From: Spongiibacter marinus
GTDB taxonomy: Bacteria; Pseudomonadota; Gammaproteobacteria; Pseudomonadales; Spongiibacteraceae
Length of the DNA: 64,000 bases
Reading direction: 5' to 3'
Assembly: GCF_016906995.1 (NCBI RefSeq)
Contig: NZ_JAFBBD010000001.1
Span: forward strand, 434,001-498,000
A model generated the notes under the pieces. That model saw nothing but the letters and a program-made list of their open reading frames with translations, made no database searches and was not told the DNA's origin. Position 1 is the stretch's first letter, and every line of letters begins with the position of its first letter. The position numbers and the translations under genes are program-made. Below, piece after piece: positions 30,102 through 40,075 of this stretch.

Positions 30102-30128
30102 CACCGGCGGCTGCAATAGCCGCCGGTG
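30102..30128 (+). terminator. Strong inverted repeat after the thiolase gene
   Basis: CACCGGCGGCT (30102-30112) pairs with AGCCGCCGGTG (30118-30128) around GCAAT, an 11-bp perfect stem 9 bases after the stop. There is no T tract, so it may be a terminator with weak release or an mRNA-protecting hairpin. Confidence 0.65.
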
Positions 30129-30196
30129 AATTCCACACCCACTTCTCTCCGTTCAGTTTCCCCAGCACGCTTTTTCAGCAAGCTAGGCGCGTCGTC

Positions 30197-31216
30197 TTAG
30201 TGCGCAAACCAGTGGCGCGTGCGATTCGCAAACCACACTAGCGACAGCATTACCGGTACTTCTACTAACACCCCAACCACTGTGGCGAGGGCGGCACCGG
30301 AATGCAGGCCAAACAGCGAGATCGCCACGGCCACTGCCAACTCGAAAAAGTTGGAGGTGCCAATCATGCAAGCGGGAGCGGCGACATTGTGCGGCAACTT
30401 TAATTGCCTGGCGGCAAAGTAGGCGATGGCAAAGATGCCGTAGGTTTGTATGAGCAGGGGAACAGCGATTAATGCGATCACCATAGGTTTGGCGATAATG
30501 GTTTCTGCCTGAAAACCAAACAGCAGCACCACGGTTGCCAGCAAGCCGATAATCGACCAGGGTTTCAGTGTGGCAACAAAGTTATTCAGGCGGCTGTGGT
30601 CGTTAGCGCTGTCCAGGCGGTGACGGGTAATGGCGCCGGCGATCAGCGGCAGTACCACATACAGCACCACCGAAAGCAGCAGTGTTTCCCAGGGCACTTG
30701 AATATCGCTAATGCCAAGTAAAAACGCAGTAATCGGCGCGAAAGCGAAGATCATAATAATGTCGTTGATCGACACCTGGACCAGGGTGTAGTTGGCATCC
30801 CCTTTTGTGAGTTGGCTCCATACAAATACCATCGCGGTGCAGGGTGCAACGCCGAGTAAAATCATCCCGGCGATATACTCGCCAGCAGATTGCGGGTCTA
30901 CCCAGTCGGCGAATATCACCTTGAAAAACAGCCAGCCCAGCATAGCCATGGTAAAGGGCTTGATAAGCCAGTTAACGGTGAGTGTTAGCAGCAGCCCCTT
31001 GGGTTTTTTACCCACGTCTTTTAGCGAGGCGAAGTCGATCTGAATCATCATCGGATAGATCATCAGCCAGATCAGCACCGCCACCACCAGGTTAACGTGG
31101 GCAAGCTCCAGGGCGGCAACCTGTGCAAATACCCCGGGGATGGTATTGCCCAGTACAACACCGGCCGCGATACACAGCCCAACCCAAAGCGAAAGATAGC
31201 GCTCAAAAAGTCCCAT
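30197..31216 (-). CDS. acr3: Arsenite efflux transporter, ACR3 family
   Basis: 339 residues with ten hydrophobic segments. The ACR3 signature includes [13 protein letters not shown] with the essential Cys126, and [19 protein letters not shown] near the end. It exports As(III) across the inner membrane. Last gene of the leftward ars operon, 33 bases after arsH. Confidence 0.95.
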   Translation of the reverse strand: MGLFERYLSLWVGLCIAAGVVLGNTIPGVFAQVAALELAHVNLVVAVLIWLMIYPMMIQIDFASLKDVGKKPKGLLLTLTVNWLIKPFTMAMLGWLFFKVIFADWVDPQSAGEYIAGMILLGVAPCTAMVFVWSQLTKGDANYTLVQVSINDIIMIFAFAPITAFLLGISDIQVPWETLLLSVVLYVVLPLIAGAITRHRLDSANDHSRLNNFVATLKPWSIIGLLATVVLLFGFQAETIIAKPMVIALIAVPLLIQTYGIFAIAYFAARQLKLPHNVAAPACMIGTSNFFELAVAVAISLFGLHSGAALATVVGVLVEVPVMLSLVWFANRTRHWFAH

Positions 31217-31249
31217 GGTTTTCTCTCTTGATTACAGCTTAATTGCGGC

Positions 31250-31969
31250 TTAAATAGAGCGTTGGTTAACGCGTTCCATTAATTTTTCGGCGCTTTCCAC
31301 GCGCTCGGAATAGCGGTCGACCAGGTAGTCGCTGTTATCGCGGGTGAGCAGGGTGAACTTCATCAGTTCCTCCATGACATCCACAATGCGGTTGTAATAG
31401 CTGGAAGGCTTCATGCGGTTATTGTCGTCAAACTCGAGAAAGGCCTTGGCCACCGACGACTGGTTGGGGATGGTGATCATCCGCATCCAGCGGCCCAGTA
31501 CCCGCAGTTGATTCACCACATTAAAAGACTGGGAGCCACCTTCCACCTGCATCACCGCCAGGGTTTTACCTTGGGTGGGCCGCACTGCGCCCTGCGACAG
31601 GGGGATCCAGTCGATCTGCGCCTTCATAATGCCGGTCATCGCGCCGTGGCGTTCGGGAGAGCACCACACCTGCCCTTCCGACCAGATGGCCAGTTCACGC
31701 AATTCTTTTACCTTGGGATGATTCTCGTCAGCGCCGTCAGGCAGTGGCAGGCCCTCGGGGTTGAAGATACGCACTTCGCCGCCCATATGGCTAAGCAGTC
31801 GCGCGCATTCTTCGACCACTAAGCGGCTAAAGGAGCGCTCGCGCAGCGAGCCGTACAGCAGAAGAAAGCGCGGCTTGTGGCCGGAATAGTTCGCGTTAAA
31901 TTGTGCTGTGCTCGGGCTGGCGAACTGGCTGTTATCCACATTGGGCAGAGACATATCATCAAGACTCAT
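31250..31969 (-). CDS. arsH: NADPH-dependent FMN reductase ArsH
   Basis: 239 residues. The flavodoxin-like FMN loop [14 protein letters not shown] and the ArsH hallmarks [22 protein letters not shown] and [19 protein letters not shown] are present. ArsH oxidises trivalent organoarsenicals in studied bacteria. ATG 31969 shares a base with the arsC stop (TAATG), so the two are translationally coupled. Confidence 0.93.
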   Translation of the reverse strand: MSLDDMSLPNVDNSQFASPSTAQFNANYSGHKPRFLLLYGSLRERSFSRLVVEECARLLSHMGGEVRIFNPEGLPLPDGADENHPKVKELRELAIWSEGQVWCSPERHGAMTGIMKAQIDWIPLSQGAVRPTQGKTLAVMQVEGGSQSFNVVNQLRVLGRWMRMITIPNQSSVAKAFLEFDDNNRMKPSSYYNRIVDVMEELMKFTLLTRDNSDYLVDRYSERVESAEKLMERVNQRSI

Positions 31970-32433
31970 TACTTTGCTCCCAGGTCTGCCAGCGCGGCAG
32001 TCCATTCAGATTTGTCGAGGGTGGCAATGGTTTTTAACGCCGTGACACGCTCACTGATCAGCGCAATGCAGGCGCGGAATGCCGCGTCGATCTCTTCCTC
32101 TGTGCCGGTCAGTTTCGACGGGTCTTCCAGGCCCCAGTGCACTTTCAGTGCCTTGCCGAACCACAGCGGGCAGGACTCGCCAGCGGCCGAATCGCAAACG
32201 GTAACCACCAGGTCGGGGGCAAAGCTCTCCAGCTCGTTCCATGACTGGCTTTGTAGGCCGCTGGTATCAATACCGGCGGCGCGCAGGGCTTTTAGTGAGG
32301 TGGGGTGCACTTCACCAGCTGGCTGGCTGCCGGCACTGCGCGCCTCGATAAGGTCGCTGGCAAGGTGGCGAGTGATCGCTTCAGAGAGGATGCTGCGACA
32401 GCGGTTGTGGGTGCAGATATATAAAATCTTCAT
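31969..32433 (-). CDS. arsC: Arsenate reductase, low-molecular-weight phosphatase type
   Basis: 154 residues. The P-loop CTHNRCRS gives C7-x5-R13 as in thioredoxin-linked Ars[10 protein letters not shown] (about 82-90) carries a further Cys for the relay. It reduces As(V) to As(III) for export by Acr3. Second gene of the leftward operon, 16 bases after the arsC-arsR fusion. Confidence 0.9.
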   Translation of the reverse strand: MKILYICTHNRCRSILSEAITRHLASDLIEARSAGSQPAGEVHPTSLKALRAAGIDTSGLQSQSWNELESFAPDLVVTVCDSAAGESCPLWFGKALKVHWGLEDPSKLTGTEEEIDAAFRACIALISERVTALKTIATLDKSEWTAALADLGAK

Positions 32434-32449
32434 AGTAGCCTCGTGGCAA

Positions 32450-33178
32450 TTAACACTGGGAAGACAGCTCTTCCAGGCGGCTTTTAAGGTAGTTGGCGTT
32501 GTTGCTAAGGGTGACCTTGAGTATGTCGTGGGCCCACTCAGGCAGCGCTGGATGAAGTTGGTAGTACACCCACTGCCCCTGCCGACGGTCCTGAAGAATG
32601 CCGCGCTTTCGCAGCTGCGCGAGATGGCGGGAGATCTTGGGTTGCGACTCGTTAAGCGCTTCCATCAGATCGCACACGCAGAGCTCGCCGCGCTCGGTAA
32701 TTAACAGCATTGACAGCAAACGGGTGTCATCCGCCAAGGCCTTAAAAAAGTCCACAGGGCTGAGCGGCGGTGTGCTGACCGTTTTGCTGTTCACCAGTAG
32801 AAACAGCCGAATGCGTTCGCTGATCTCCTGCAGGGTGTGAGCGAAGGCCTGGGGTTGGTCGCTGGCTTTCGGGTCTGGAAAATCCCACGCCATAACAACC
32901 CCAGCCCCCGGCCACTGCTGACAGGCATTGTGCGCCTTGTCGCAGAGCGTAATGACATAGTCAAAATGCTGATCGGCAAAGTCCTCGACCGGCTTTGACG
33001 ACAGCCCAGCCGTGGACACCCCGGCGTCGGCGAGGGTGGATAGGGTTCTCGGGTCGATGGCCTGCGGCGCAGTGCCAGCACTAAAGACCTCTATGCCTTC
33101 GACTGCCTGGTGGCGAAGCACCGCTTCGGCCATTTGCGAGCGCACGGAATTGCCCGTGCACAGAAAGAGTACTTTCAT
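32450..33178 (-). CDS. ArsC-ArsR fusion: phosphatase-type arsenate reductase joined to an ArsR repressor
   Basis: 242 residues, two domains. Residues 1 to about 130: low-molecular-weight phosphatase fold with C7-TGNSV-R13. Residues about 140-242: ArsR/SmtB winged helix with the arsenic-sensing ELCVCDL (Cys167, Cys169), then SQPKISRHLAQLRKRGI and RRQGQWVYYQL. It would repress the operon and relieve it when As(III) binds; the attached reductase could couple As(V) reduction to sensing. ATG 33178 opens the phosphatase fold; an in-frame ATG at 33211 adds 11 residues. First gene of the ars operon. Confidence 0.9.
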   Translation of the reverse strand: MKVLFLCTGNSVRSQMAEAVLRHQAVEGIEVFSAGTAPQAIDPRTLSTLADAGVSTAGLSSKPVEDFADQHFDYVITLCDKAHNACQQWPGAGVVMAWDFPDPKASDQPQAFAHTLQEISERIRLFLLVNSKTVSTPPLSPVDFFKALADDTRLLSMLLITERGELCVCDLMEALNESQPKISRHLAQLRKRGILQDRRQGQWVYYQLHPALPEWAHDILKVTLSNNANYLKSRLEELSSQC

Positions 33179-33225
33179 GGTGATCTCAAGCTGAGAAATG
33201 ACGTGATTCATATGCTATCAGCAAT

Positions 33226-33245
33226 ATATATGAATTTCCATATAT
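33226..33245 (-). promoter_or_regulatory. Candidate ArsR operator
   Basis: A perfect 7-bp inverted repeat, ATATATG (33226-33232) and CATATAT (33239-33245), with a 6-base spacer, lies 48 bases upstream of the first ars gene. AT-rich palindromes in this position are typical ArsR operators. Binding is inference. Confidence 0.6.
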
Positions 33246-33628
33246 GTAGTTTTTGAAATATAGCCTGCCAGATTTTTGTATCAGATTTTGGTTCAGGGAG
33301 GGGTAAATGAGAGTTGAATAGTTGAACCAGTCGAAGCTAGGCAAAAATATTTTTAATGAACTCGCCTTAACTGAAGTGTTTTCTTGTTGCGGAGTACGAC
33401 TCGGTTACAGAGCAGTAACTCGATTTTTCGTGATAAAAGCCAGCCATTTCGCACTAGTTCACGATTGTTAGCGCCTGCTATTACTCAGCATTTTTATTAT
33501 CGCTGCGGTGACTACGTATCCCATTAGGGGTTACAGATTATTAACTTGTGCGCCGCTGAAAAAGCAAAAATCCATAAAAATTAGAAGTTTAACAACCCAC
33601 TGACAAAATACTGGCAGGGAGAGTGAAA
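33246..33628. other. Gene-free stretch between the ars operon and the second TonB receptor
   Basis: About 380 bases with no coding frame, RNA gene or clear promoter boxes. It must hold the rightward promoter for the receptor; I see no Fur-type box (GATAATGATAATCATTATC). Confidence 0.4.
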
Positions 33629-36043
33629 GTGAAATCTAACGAAAATGATAAGGGGTGGCTGTCGCTAGTGGCATTGCTGGCCGCGCCAATGGCCATGGCA
33701 CAACCCGGCGACACCCAGCGTTACGCATTGGAAGAGGTTGTTGTCACCGCGCAGAAAAAAGCGGAGTCACTGCAAGATGCACCCATTTCGCTGACTGCGT
33801 TTGGCCAACAAGCACTGGAAAACAAGGGCATCAACAGCCTTGCTGATATCGGTGCCAATGTGCCGAGCATGAGTATTGAACCCTTCCCCATTAACAATGC
33901 GACCCTGCGTATTTTTATCCGTGGTATTGGTATTTCCGACGCGCAAATCACCCAAGACCCGCCGGTGGGCATCTACATGGACGGTGTGTACATCGCCCGT
34001 TCTACAGGCACTGCGCTGGACGTTGCCGACCTGGAGCGCATCGAGATTTTGCGTGGCCCACAGGGCACACTCTATGGCCGCAACACGACCGGTGGCGCCA
34101 TCAACCTGGTTAGCAAGCGACCAAATACTGAAGCCTTCGAATTCGAGCAAAAATTCACAGTGGGCGACCGCTACCTGCTTACCTCGAAAACCTCTGCCAA
34201 TATTCCGATCACCGATACCCTAGCAGCGAAGCTGGCCTTCCTGCATACCGAGCAAGATGGCTTTGTGGAAAACACCGGGCCGGGTGGCGATTTTGGCGAT
34301 CGCGAAGTCCAAGGCTACCGCATGGATGTGCGCTGGGATATCAACGACAGTCTGACTCTGGACTACGCCTACGACCACTCCTAGCTGGATTACTACAACT
34401 CCATGTATCAGTCGGTGACACCGCCTCTGGGTAATAAGGGGCAGGCCGAGCCGATTAAAGAACACGCCGCTGAGCAAAGCGTATTCAGTAAGAAACGGTT
34501 GGACTCGCTGGCAACCGGTATGCCGCTGGAAGAATCCAATACTGAAATTACCGGCCATGCCATTACGCTGACGGCGAACTTTGACGCTGGCGAGTTTAAG
34601 TATATCGGGGCCTACCGCGAGCTGAGTGACTCCTCCTACGCTGACTTGGGTGGCGGTGCGGGTTCTACGGAATTCCGTTTGGACAGCCACGGCTACGATG
34701 GCCAGGCAACCGATAAAGTAAACGGTGGCCCAACTGATCTGGTAAAACCGCTGGTTACCCAGCGCCAGCGCTCCCACGAGCTGCAATTTAGCGGCGATGC
34801 GGCCGATGGCCGTGTAGAGTTTTTGACCGGCGCTTATTACTTTAGCGAGTCGGCCATTGAGGATAACTCACCTCTTCACCACCAGCTCAGCGCTGATGCG
34901 CGTGTGCCCGGTGTGCCTTTCCGTACCCATGCGGTTAACTTGCTGTCGCAGCATTACGAGATCGACAACGAAGCGCTGGCGTTGTTTGGCCAGGCCACCT
35001 GGACACCGGCCATCATGGAAGACCGCCTGCACCTGACCTTCGGTGCGCGCCACTCCCGTGACAAGCGCGCCGCGGTTAAGAATCAGACCGACCTGAATAT
35101 TGTCGAGCTATACGGTCTGGTAATGGATTTGCCCTGGGGCACTATTGACCAAACCGACCCATCTCGTCAGTTCGACGACGTAAAAGCGGAGAAGGATTTC
35201 ACCGATAACTCCTTCAGCTTTGTGGCCGAGTATGACCTGAGCGACACCGTGAATATCTACGGCAAAATCAACGAGGCCTATAAGAGCGGCGGCTTTAACA
35301 CTCGTGACCCACAGCGCGACGGTAACCAGGGGCCGGCCAGTGATGGCGTGAATTACGGCTTTGGTTTTGCTGAAGGCTTTGATGAAGAAAAAGTGCGCTC
35401 CATGGAGCTGGGTATTAAGAGCGAGCTGATGGATCGCCGCCTGCGGATCAACGCCGACATCTTCCGCAGTGTGTACAGCGATATGCAGCTGAACTTTATT
35501 CTGGCGGGCACCGTGGCGGACACCAAAATCACCAACGCGGGTGAAGCGGAAATGCAGGGCTTTGAGGCTGATATCACCTTCATGGCAACGCGCAATCTGC
35601 TGCTGATGCTCAGCTACGCCTACCTGGATGCCGAGGTCACAAAAGCTGAAGACGTGTCTGGCAAGGATGTCAGCGACGAATTTGTATTCTTTGCTGCGCC
35701 TGAGCAGTCCTATACCGCAGCGGCGGATTGGACACTGGCCGATGCCGACTGGGGCCGTACCTCGTTGAACCTGAGCTACAACTACATGGATGAGCGCAAC
35801 GGCGGCTCGCGGGCAGAAAATGTGAAAAACACGCGCCTGGAAGCCTACGGTGTGTGGAATGCGCGCTTCGGTGTGAGCGACATGCCCTTTGCGGGTGGCA
35901 ACCTCAGTGTTGCAGCCTGGGGTAAAAACCTCACCGACGAGGAGTACGCGATTACTGCCATCGACAATCAGCCGCAATCCGACCGCTCGGTATTGTGGGG
36001 CGAGCCACGCAGCTACGGCCTCGACCTGATTTACCGCTACTAA
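33629..36043 (+). pseudogene. Second TonB-dependent receptor, interrupted by one in-frame TAG
   Basis: 805 codons in one frame with a single TAG (34382-34384, codon 252). Before it: signal peptide, LEEVVVTAQKK, and the plug motif ILRGPQGTLYGRNTTGGAINLVSK. After it the frame resumes at LDYYNSMYQ and runs to a proper last strand (LIYRY). GTG 33629 has AGGGAG 7 bases upstream; GTG 33623 also opens the frame. The stop sits at TCC TAG CTG, a place where relatives often have a Glu or Lys; a single GAG or AAG to TAG change would explain it. Followed by a terminator and an LLM-class oxidoreductase. Confidence 0.85.
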
Positions 36044-36060
36044 TCTCCCACCCATCACCC

Positions 36061-36085
36061 TTCGCCGCCTACGGGCGGCTTTTTT
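36061..36085 (+). terminator. Rho-independent terminator after the second TonB receptor
   Basis: GCCGCC (36064-36069) pairs with GGCGGC (36074-36079) around TACG, followed by six T. It lies 18 bases after the receptor stop. Confidence 0.9.
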
Positions 36086-36285
36086 ATGCCTGGGTGAAAC
36101 GCGCGCGTGCATCGCCGCGGTGGCAGTTTAAAAATCTGCGCCCCAGGCGTATTTAGGCGCCGCACGGCCGTTAAAGGTTTGACGGTCTTCACCATCGAAA
36201 ATACAGTGCCGTAAGCAGATCAGGAATGGCCGCCCATAACCGAGCTCTCAATAATAGCTGCGCCAAATAATAATGGAGAATTGCG

Positions 36286-37143
36286 ATGCAACTAGGCTTT
36301 ACCTCAATGAACACCGTGCACGACCAACGCCCAGCGGAGCTGGCGCGCATTGTGGAAGATGCCGGCTTTGACTCCCTTTGGTATGGCGAGCACAGTCATA
36401 TTCCCATGTCGCGGAAAACGCCCTATCCGCCCGGTGGTGAATTGCCCGAACCCTACAAAGAAATGATGGACCCCTATATTTCCTTAATGGAAGCCGCTTC
36501 AGCGACCACAACGCTAAAGCTGGGTACCGGCATCGCCTTACTTATGGAGCGCGAATTGCTCTCCCAGGCCAAAACCATTGCCACCCTGGATAGGTTGTCG
36601 GGTGGCCGTGTGATTATTGGCACCGGGGTTGGTTGGAATGAAGAGGAATTTACCAACGCCACCTCACTGCCCTGGAAAAAACGCTACAGCGGCTTGCGCG
36701 AAACCGTTCAAGCGACACGCGCCTTGTTTCGCGACCCTGCGCCGGAATTTCACGGCGACATGATCGACTTCGATCCCGTGTGGTTTGAGCCCAAGCCCGT
36801 GCAGGCGGGCGGCCCGAAGTTTCTGTTCGGTGCGATGGGGCCGCTGGGCATTAAACACGCTGCCGAATGGGCCGATGGCTGGATGCCGGTGGATGTAGTG
36901 ATGCCCGATGTCGGTGAGGGTATTGCCCAATTTCGCCAAGCCGTGCGCGACAACGGTCGCGATCCCGACCAAATAGACATCACTATGGTGGCCATGGGCG
37001 AGCTTAGCGTCGACCTGCTCAAGCGCTATCGCGATATGGGCATCAGCCGCGTGAACATCGGTGTGGGCATGGAAAACTGGAACAAGCCCGAAATTGTTAT
37101 GCCGATGATCAGCAAGTTCTCAAAGATTATTCCGCAGCTATAA
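36286..37143 (+). CDS. Luciferase-like (LLM class) flavin/F420-dependent oxidoreductase
   Basis: 285-residue TIM barrel. The family signatures LARIVEDAGFDSLWYGEH, LGTGIALLMEREL and SGGRVIIGTGVGWNEEEF are present. It oxidises or reduces an unknown substrate with reduced flavin or F420. Separated from the receptor by a terminator and 200 empty bases, so it is probably a separate unit. Confidence 0.88.
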   Translation: MQLGFTSMNTVHDQRPAELARIVEDAGFDSLWYGEHSHIPMSRKTPYPPGGELPEPYKEMMDPYISLMEAASATTTLKLGTGIALLMERELLSQAKTIATLDRLSGGRVIIGTGVGWNEEEFTNATSLPWKKRYSGLRETVQATRALFRDPAPEFHGDMIDFDPVWFEPKPVQAGGPKFLFGAMGPLGIKHAAEWADGWMPVDVVMPDVGEGIAQFRQAVRDNGRDPDQIDITMVAMGELSVDLLKRYRDMGISRVNIGVGMENWNKPEIVMPMISKFSKIIPQL

Positions 37144-37204
37144 ACCCCAGGCGGAACGCCGCGGCTCGACGGGTGTCGTAATTCAAACACCAGAGAGAGC
37201 CGCC

Positions 37205-37444
37205 ATGACCTTGTTCCGCCGACCCTGGTGTGGCCCCGTTATTTTATGGCTGGCCGCGCTGTTCTGTATGCTGGGTTTTCAGCAAATTGGCTCCTATGTG
37301 GATGAGCAGGGTGTTCTTCGCGAACCCTTTGGCCTGATTCCCCTCGGCTACCTGTTTGCCACTGCCGCACTGTGTTGGACGGTGTGCTTAGTAATCAACA
37401 CGGTGCGGCGCCGCAGTCGACGTCAAAACAAGCCAAGTAAATGA
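37205..37444 (+). CDS. Small membrane protein, DUF3955-like
   Basis: 79 residues with two hydrophobic helices (GPVILWLAALFCMLGFQQIG and LIPLGYLFATAALCWTVCLVI) linked by DEQGVLREPFGLIPLGYL, which resembles the DUF3955 pattern (GxxxxEPFxLIPLG), and a basic tail. Function unknown. Confidence 0.6.
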   Translation: MTLFRRPWCGPVILWLAALFCMLGFQQIGSYVDEQGVLREPFGLIPLGYLFATAALCWTVCLVINTVRRRSRRQNKPSK

Positions 37445-37462
37445 TTTGGTATTGGCTGAGCA

Positions 37463-38713
37463 CTAGCGGCACAGCTGCTGGTGCAGGGCGCGGCGATAGG
37501 CACTGATGCCGGGAATCAGCGCAATAACGGCGGTGCTTACTAGTAGTAGCGCCAATACGATCGCGGCGGGTTTTGCCAGCAGCGCATAGTCGATAAACAA
37601 ACTGAATTTCTCTGCCAGTAGCGGCGCGCCGAGCGCGGTAGTCGCCGTCAACGCGCCGCTCGCCAGGACAAAACCGCTCAGCGCAATCAGCGTGGCCTCG
37701 CCTTCAATTAATAGCAGTAAAAACCACGGCGGCGCGCCAATAGCGCGCATAACGGCAATTTCCTGCTGGCGCTCGCGAATGCTGGCAAGCAGCATCGCCG
37801 CCAGGCCAAGCAGCGCAGCAAAAAACACCAGCGCGGAAATCAGCCGCAGGGTATTTTCCATCACCGACATTAACTGCCAGAGCTGGCTGAGGGTTACCCC
37901 GGGCAAAATGGCCAGCAGTGGCTCTGCCTGAAAGCCGTTAATTTGTCGCTGTAGCGAGAAGGTGGCCATTTTAGATTGCAGCCCTACCATAAAGGCGGTG
38001 ATGCTCTCGGGGGTAAGGTCAACATGCTGCGGTGATTGCTGTGCACTCAGGTGGCGGGGCAATTGAACACCGTTTTGCCAGCCCAGATGAATCGCTTCGA
38101 TCCCTTCGAGGCTAACGGTCAGCGTTTGGTCGACGGGGGTGCCGGTGGCATTGAGAATGCCCACGACGGTAAAGGGCTTGTCGCTGTGTTTGCTGAAACT
38201 GGTGCGACCCAGGCCGTGGGCCAGAACAACCTCGTCGCCAAGCGTGTAGCCCAATGTTTTGGCGACTTCGCTGCCTAACACCAGGTCGAAGGTGTCGGCG
38301 AAGGCACTGCCTTTTGCAAAAGCCAGCGGCTGTTTTTGGCCGTAGCGAAAGTGCTGAAAATAGTCGCTGCTGGTGCCCATAACTCGGTAGCCTTTGTGCG
38401 AGTCGCCCAGGGCGATGGGAATGGTCCAGGCCACTTCGGGCTTGTCGGCGATCTGCCGATAGCTTTCCCAGGAAATATTGTTGGTGGCGTTGCCAAGGTG
38501 AAACACCGAGTAAAGAAGAAGGTTGATGTCGCCGGTGCGCGCACCCACGATAAGGTCAATGCCGGAAACCGTATTATAAAAGCTGCTTTTCGCTTGGCCG
38601 CGCACCAGCTCGACTCCTAGCAATACGAATACGCTAACGGCGATGGCCAGCAGAGTGAGCAGGGCTGACCCTTTGCGATTCCACAAACTGGCGATGGCGA
38701 GGCGTACTAGCAT
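37463..38713 (-). CDS. zrgC: ABC transporter permease of the ZrgABCDE-type zinc system
   Basis: 416 residues: one N-terminal helix (RLAIASLWNRKGSALLTLLAIAVSVFVLLG), a large periplasmic MacB-type domain, and three C-terminal helices in an FtsX-like permease. It partners with the ATPase just upstream (stop and start share a base, TAATG). In vibrios the zrgABCDE cluster imports zinc; the names here are transferred by gene content and order. Convergent with the small DUF3955-like gene. Confidence 0.8.
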   Translation of the reverse strand: MLVRLAIASLWNRKGSALLTLLAIAVSVFVLLGVELVRGQAKSSFYNTVSGIDLIVGARTGDINLLLYSVFHLGNATNNISWESYRQIADKPEVAWTIPIALGDSHKGYRVMGTSSDYFQHFRYGQKQPLAFAKGSAFADTFDLVLGSEVAKTLGYTLGDEVVLAHGLGRTSFSKHSDKPFTVVGILNATGTPVDQTLTVSLEGIEAIHLGWQNGVQLPRHLSAQQSPQHVDLTPESITAFMVGLQSKMATFSLQRQINGFQAEPLLAILPGVTLSQLWQLMSVMENTLRLISALVFFAALLGLAAMLLASIRERQQEIAVMRAIGAPPWFLLLLIEGEATLIALSGFVLASGALTATTALGAPLLAEKFSLFIDYALLAKPAAIVLALLLVSTAVIALIPGISAYRRALHQQLCR

Positions 38714-39375
38714 TACAGTGCAACCTCGGCGCGGTTAATATCGAGCAGTGACTCCACGCGATCAAAGGATTTGGCCAAACGCGGGTCGTGACTGACAAAA
38801 ATCAGCGCGGTATTGCCCTCGCTCAACTGCTCCATTAATAGCCCCATAAACTTATCGGCATTTTTTTTATCCAGCGCCGAGGTGGGCTCGTCCACAATTA
38901 ATAGCTCGGGCTGATTGATTAGCGCCCGCGCTATGGCAATGCGTTGTTGCTGACCAATACTCAGGCGGCCCGTGGCGCGGTGCTGATCGGACTCCGCCAA
39001 ACCCAGTGCGGACAGCAACGCTTTGGTGCGGGCGGTGGTGTTTTTGTTGCCGGCAAAATGCCCGGCGAGCTTGATATTGTCTACCGCGCTAAGAAAGGGG
39101 ATGAGATTAAACTGTTGAAAGACCACGCCGATATGTTTGGCGCGCAGCGTATCGCGTTGGCGGCCACTAAGCTGTGCGGTGTTGTTACCGAGTATCTCGA
39201 TGCGGCCCTGGCTCGGCAATAATACCCCGGCGATCAGGTTTAGCAGGGTCGATTTGCCGGTACCGGAGGGGCCGTGCAGGAACACCTGCTCACCGCTGGC
39301 GAGCTGCCAGTGAGGAATATTAAGAATGGCGGTGTGATCGGCGCGGTAGTGAAAACGCAGATCGTCAATCGTCAC
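38713..39375 (-). CDS. zrgB: ABC transporter ATPase of the ZrgABCDE-type zinc system
   Basis: 221 residues from GTG 39375. Walker A GPSGTGKST, signature LSIGQQQRIAIARAL, Walker B LLIVDEPTSALD and the switch His in FVSHDPR are complete. The frame extends to 39450, but the ATG near 39426 lies inside the Zur-like box, so the start must be downstream; GTG 39375 (TIDDLRFHYR) fits the family. It energises the zrgC permease. Confidence 0.85.
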   Translation of the reverse strand: MTIDDLRFHYRADHTAILNIPHWQLASGEQVFLHGPSGTGKSTLLNLIAGVLLPSQGRIEILGNNTAQLSGRQRDTLRAKHIGVVFQQFNLIPFLSAVDNIKLAGHFAGNKNTTARTKALLSALGLAESDQHRATGRLSIGQQQRIAIARALINQPELLIVDEPTSALDKKNADKFMGLLMEQLSEGNTALIFVSHDPRLAKSFDRVESLLDINRAEVAL

Positions 39376-39411
39376 GAGCAAGGCCTGACACCGGTTCTGA
39401 TCGTTTGGCAA

Positions 39412-39429
39412 ACTATGATATAACATTTC
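39412..39429. promoter_or_regulatory. Zur-box-like operator between zrgB and zrgD
   Basis: The stretch ACTATGATATAACATTTC agrees with the second box in 14 of 18 positions and contains TATAACATTTC, a perfect half-site of the enterobacterial Zur consensus. It sits between the divergent zrgB and zrgD starts, where Zur with zinc would repress both. Binding is inferred. Confidence 0.65.
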
Positions 39430-39504
39430 TTTTGTGAGATATCTCGCCACATAGGCCTGCGGTTGCGGCGCACTGCGCGGCCGGGGCCGAGCTTCGGAGT
39501 TACT

Positions 39505-40075
39505 TTGATAAACACACTGATAAAGATGCTCGCGGCGGTAGTGCTGCTGCCTGGCTTGTTGGCGCCCAACGCCGCCCTGGCGAAGGACTACCGCACCATC
39601 GAGTGGACGGATCTCATGCCAGCGGACGATCTGGAAGCGTTGCTAAACCCGCCGGAGTACCTCAACGAGATTGAAGACGGCTCTGAGGAAGACCGGATTG
39701 CCAGCCAAGTGTATTCAGCGGTTAAGCAGGCGAATGACAGTGCTTATCAGCGCGCTTAGTTCGACCAGGGTCCGGCCCGAATTTGATGGCCAGTCACTGC
39801 GGGTGCCGGGGTTTATCGTGCCACTTGAATTTGGCGCCACAGAAAAACACGTAACGCGCTTTTTCTTAGTCCCGTATTTTGGCGCCTGTATTCACGTGCC
39901 GCCGCCCCCGCCGAATCAAATTATCTACGCCGAATACGACAAGGGCTTTGTCCTGGAGTCGCTTTACGATCCGTATTGGATCTCCGGCGTGCTGACGACC
40001 AGCCTCACCGAAAACGACACCGCCACATCCGCTTACTCGATAAAGGTCGAAAGGGTGGCGCCCTATACCGAGTAA
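39505..40075 (+). pseudogene. zrgD: ZrgD-like DUF3299 protein broken by a frameshift
   Basis: The first part, from TTG 39505 (GGAG 5 bases upstream), has a signal peptide and KDYRTIEWTDLMP, the DUF3299 start. It hits TAG at 39757 in frame. A +1-shifted frame continues with RVRPEFDGQSLRVPGFIVPLEF and FLVPYFGACIHVPPPPPNQI, the DUF3299 core, to 40075. One extra or two missing bases near 39745-39785 would join them. ZrgD is a periplasmic accessory protein of zinc import. Convergent overlap of 13 bases with the CobW gene. Confidence 0.85.

Noticed and set aside
31877-32704. 275-codon plus-strand frame across the ars operon
   Set aside because: Antisense to three well-supported ars genes; no family-like sequence.
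18402-34384. Stop-codon reassignment (TAA or TAG read as sense)
   Set aside because: TAA and TAG end many normal genes in this window, so a recoded stop is not general. Two single in-frame stops remain best explained by mutation, error or local readthrough.
35108-36112. 334-codon minus-strand frame under the second TonB receptor
   Set aside because: Shadow of the GC-rich receptor; no motifs and no ribosome-binding site.
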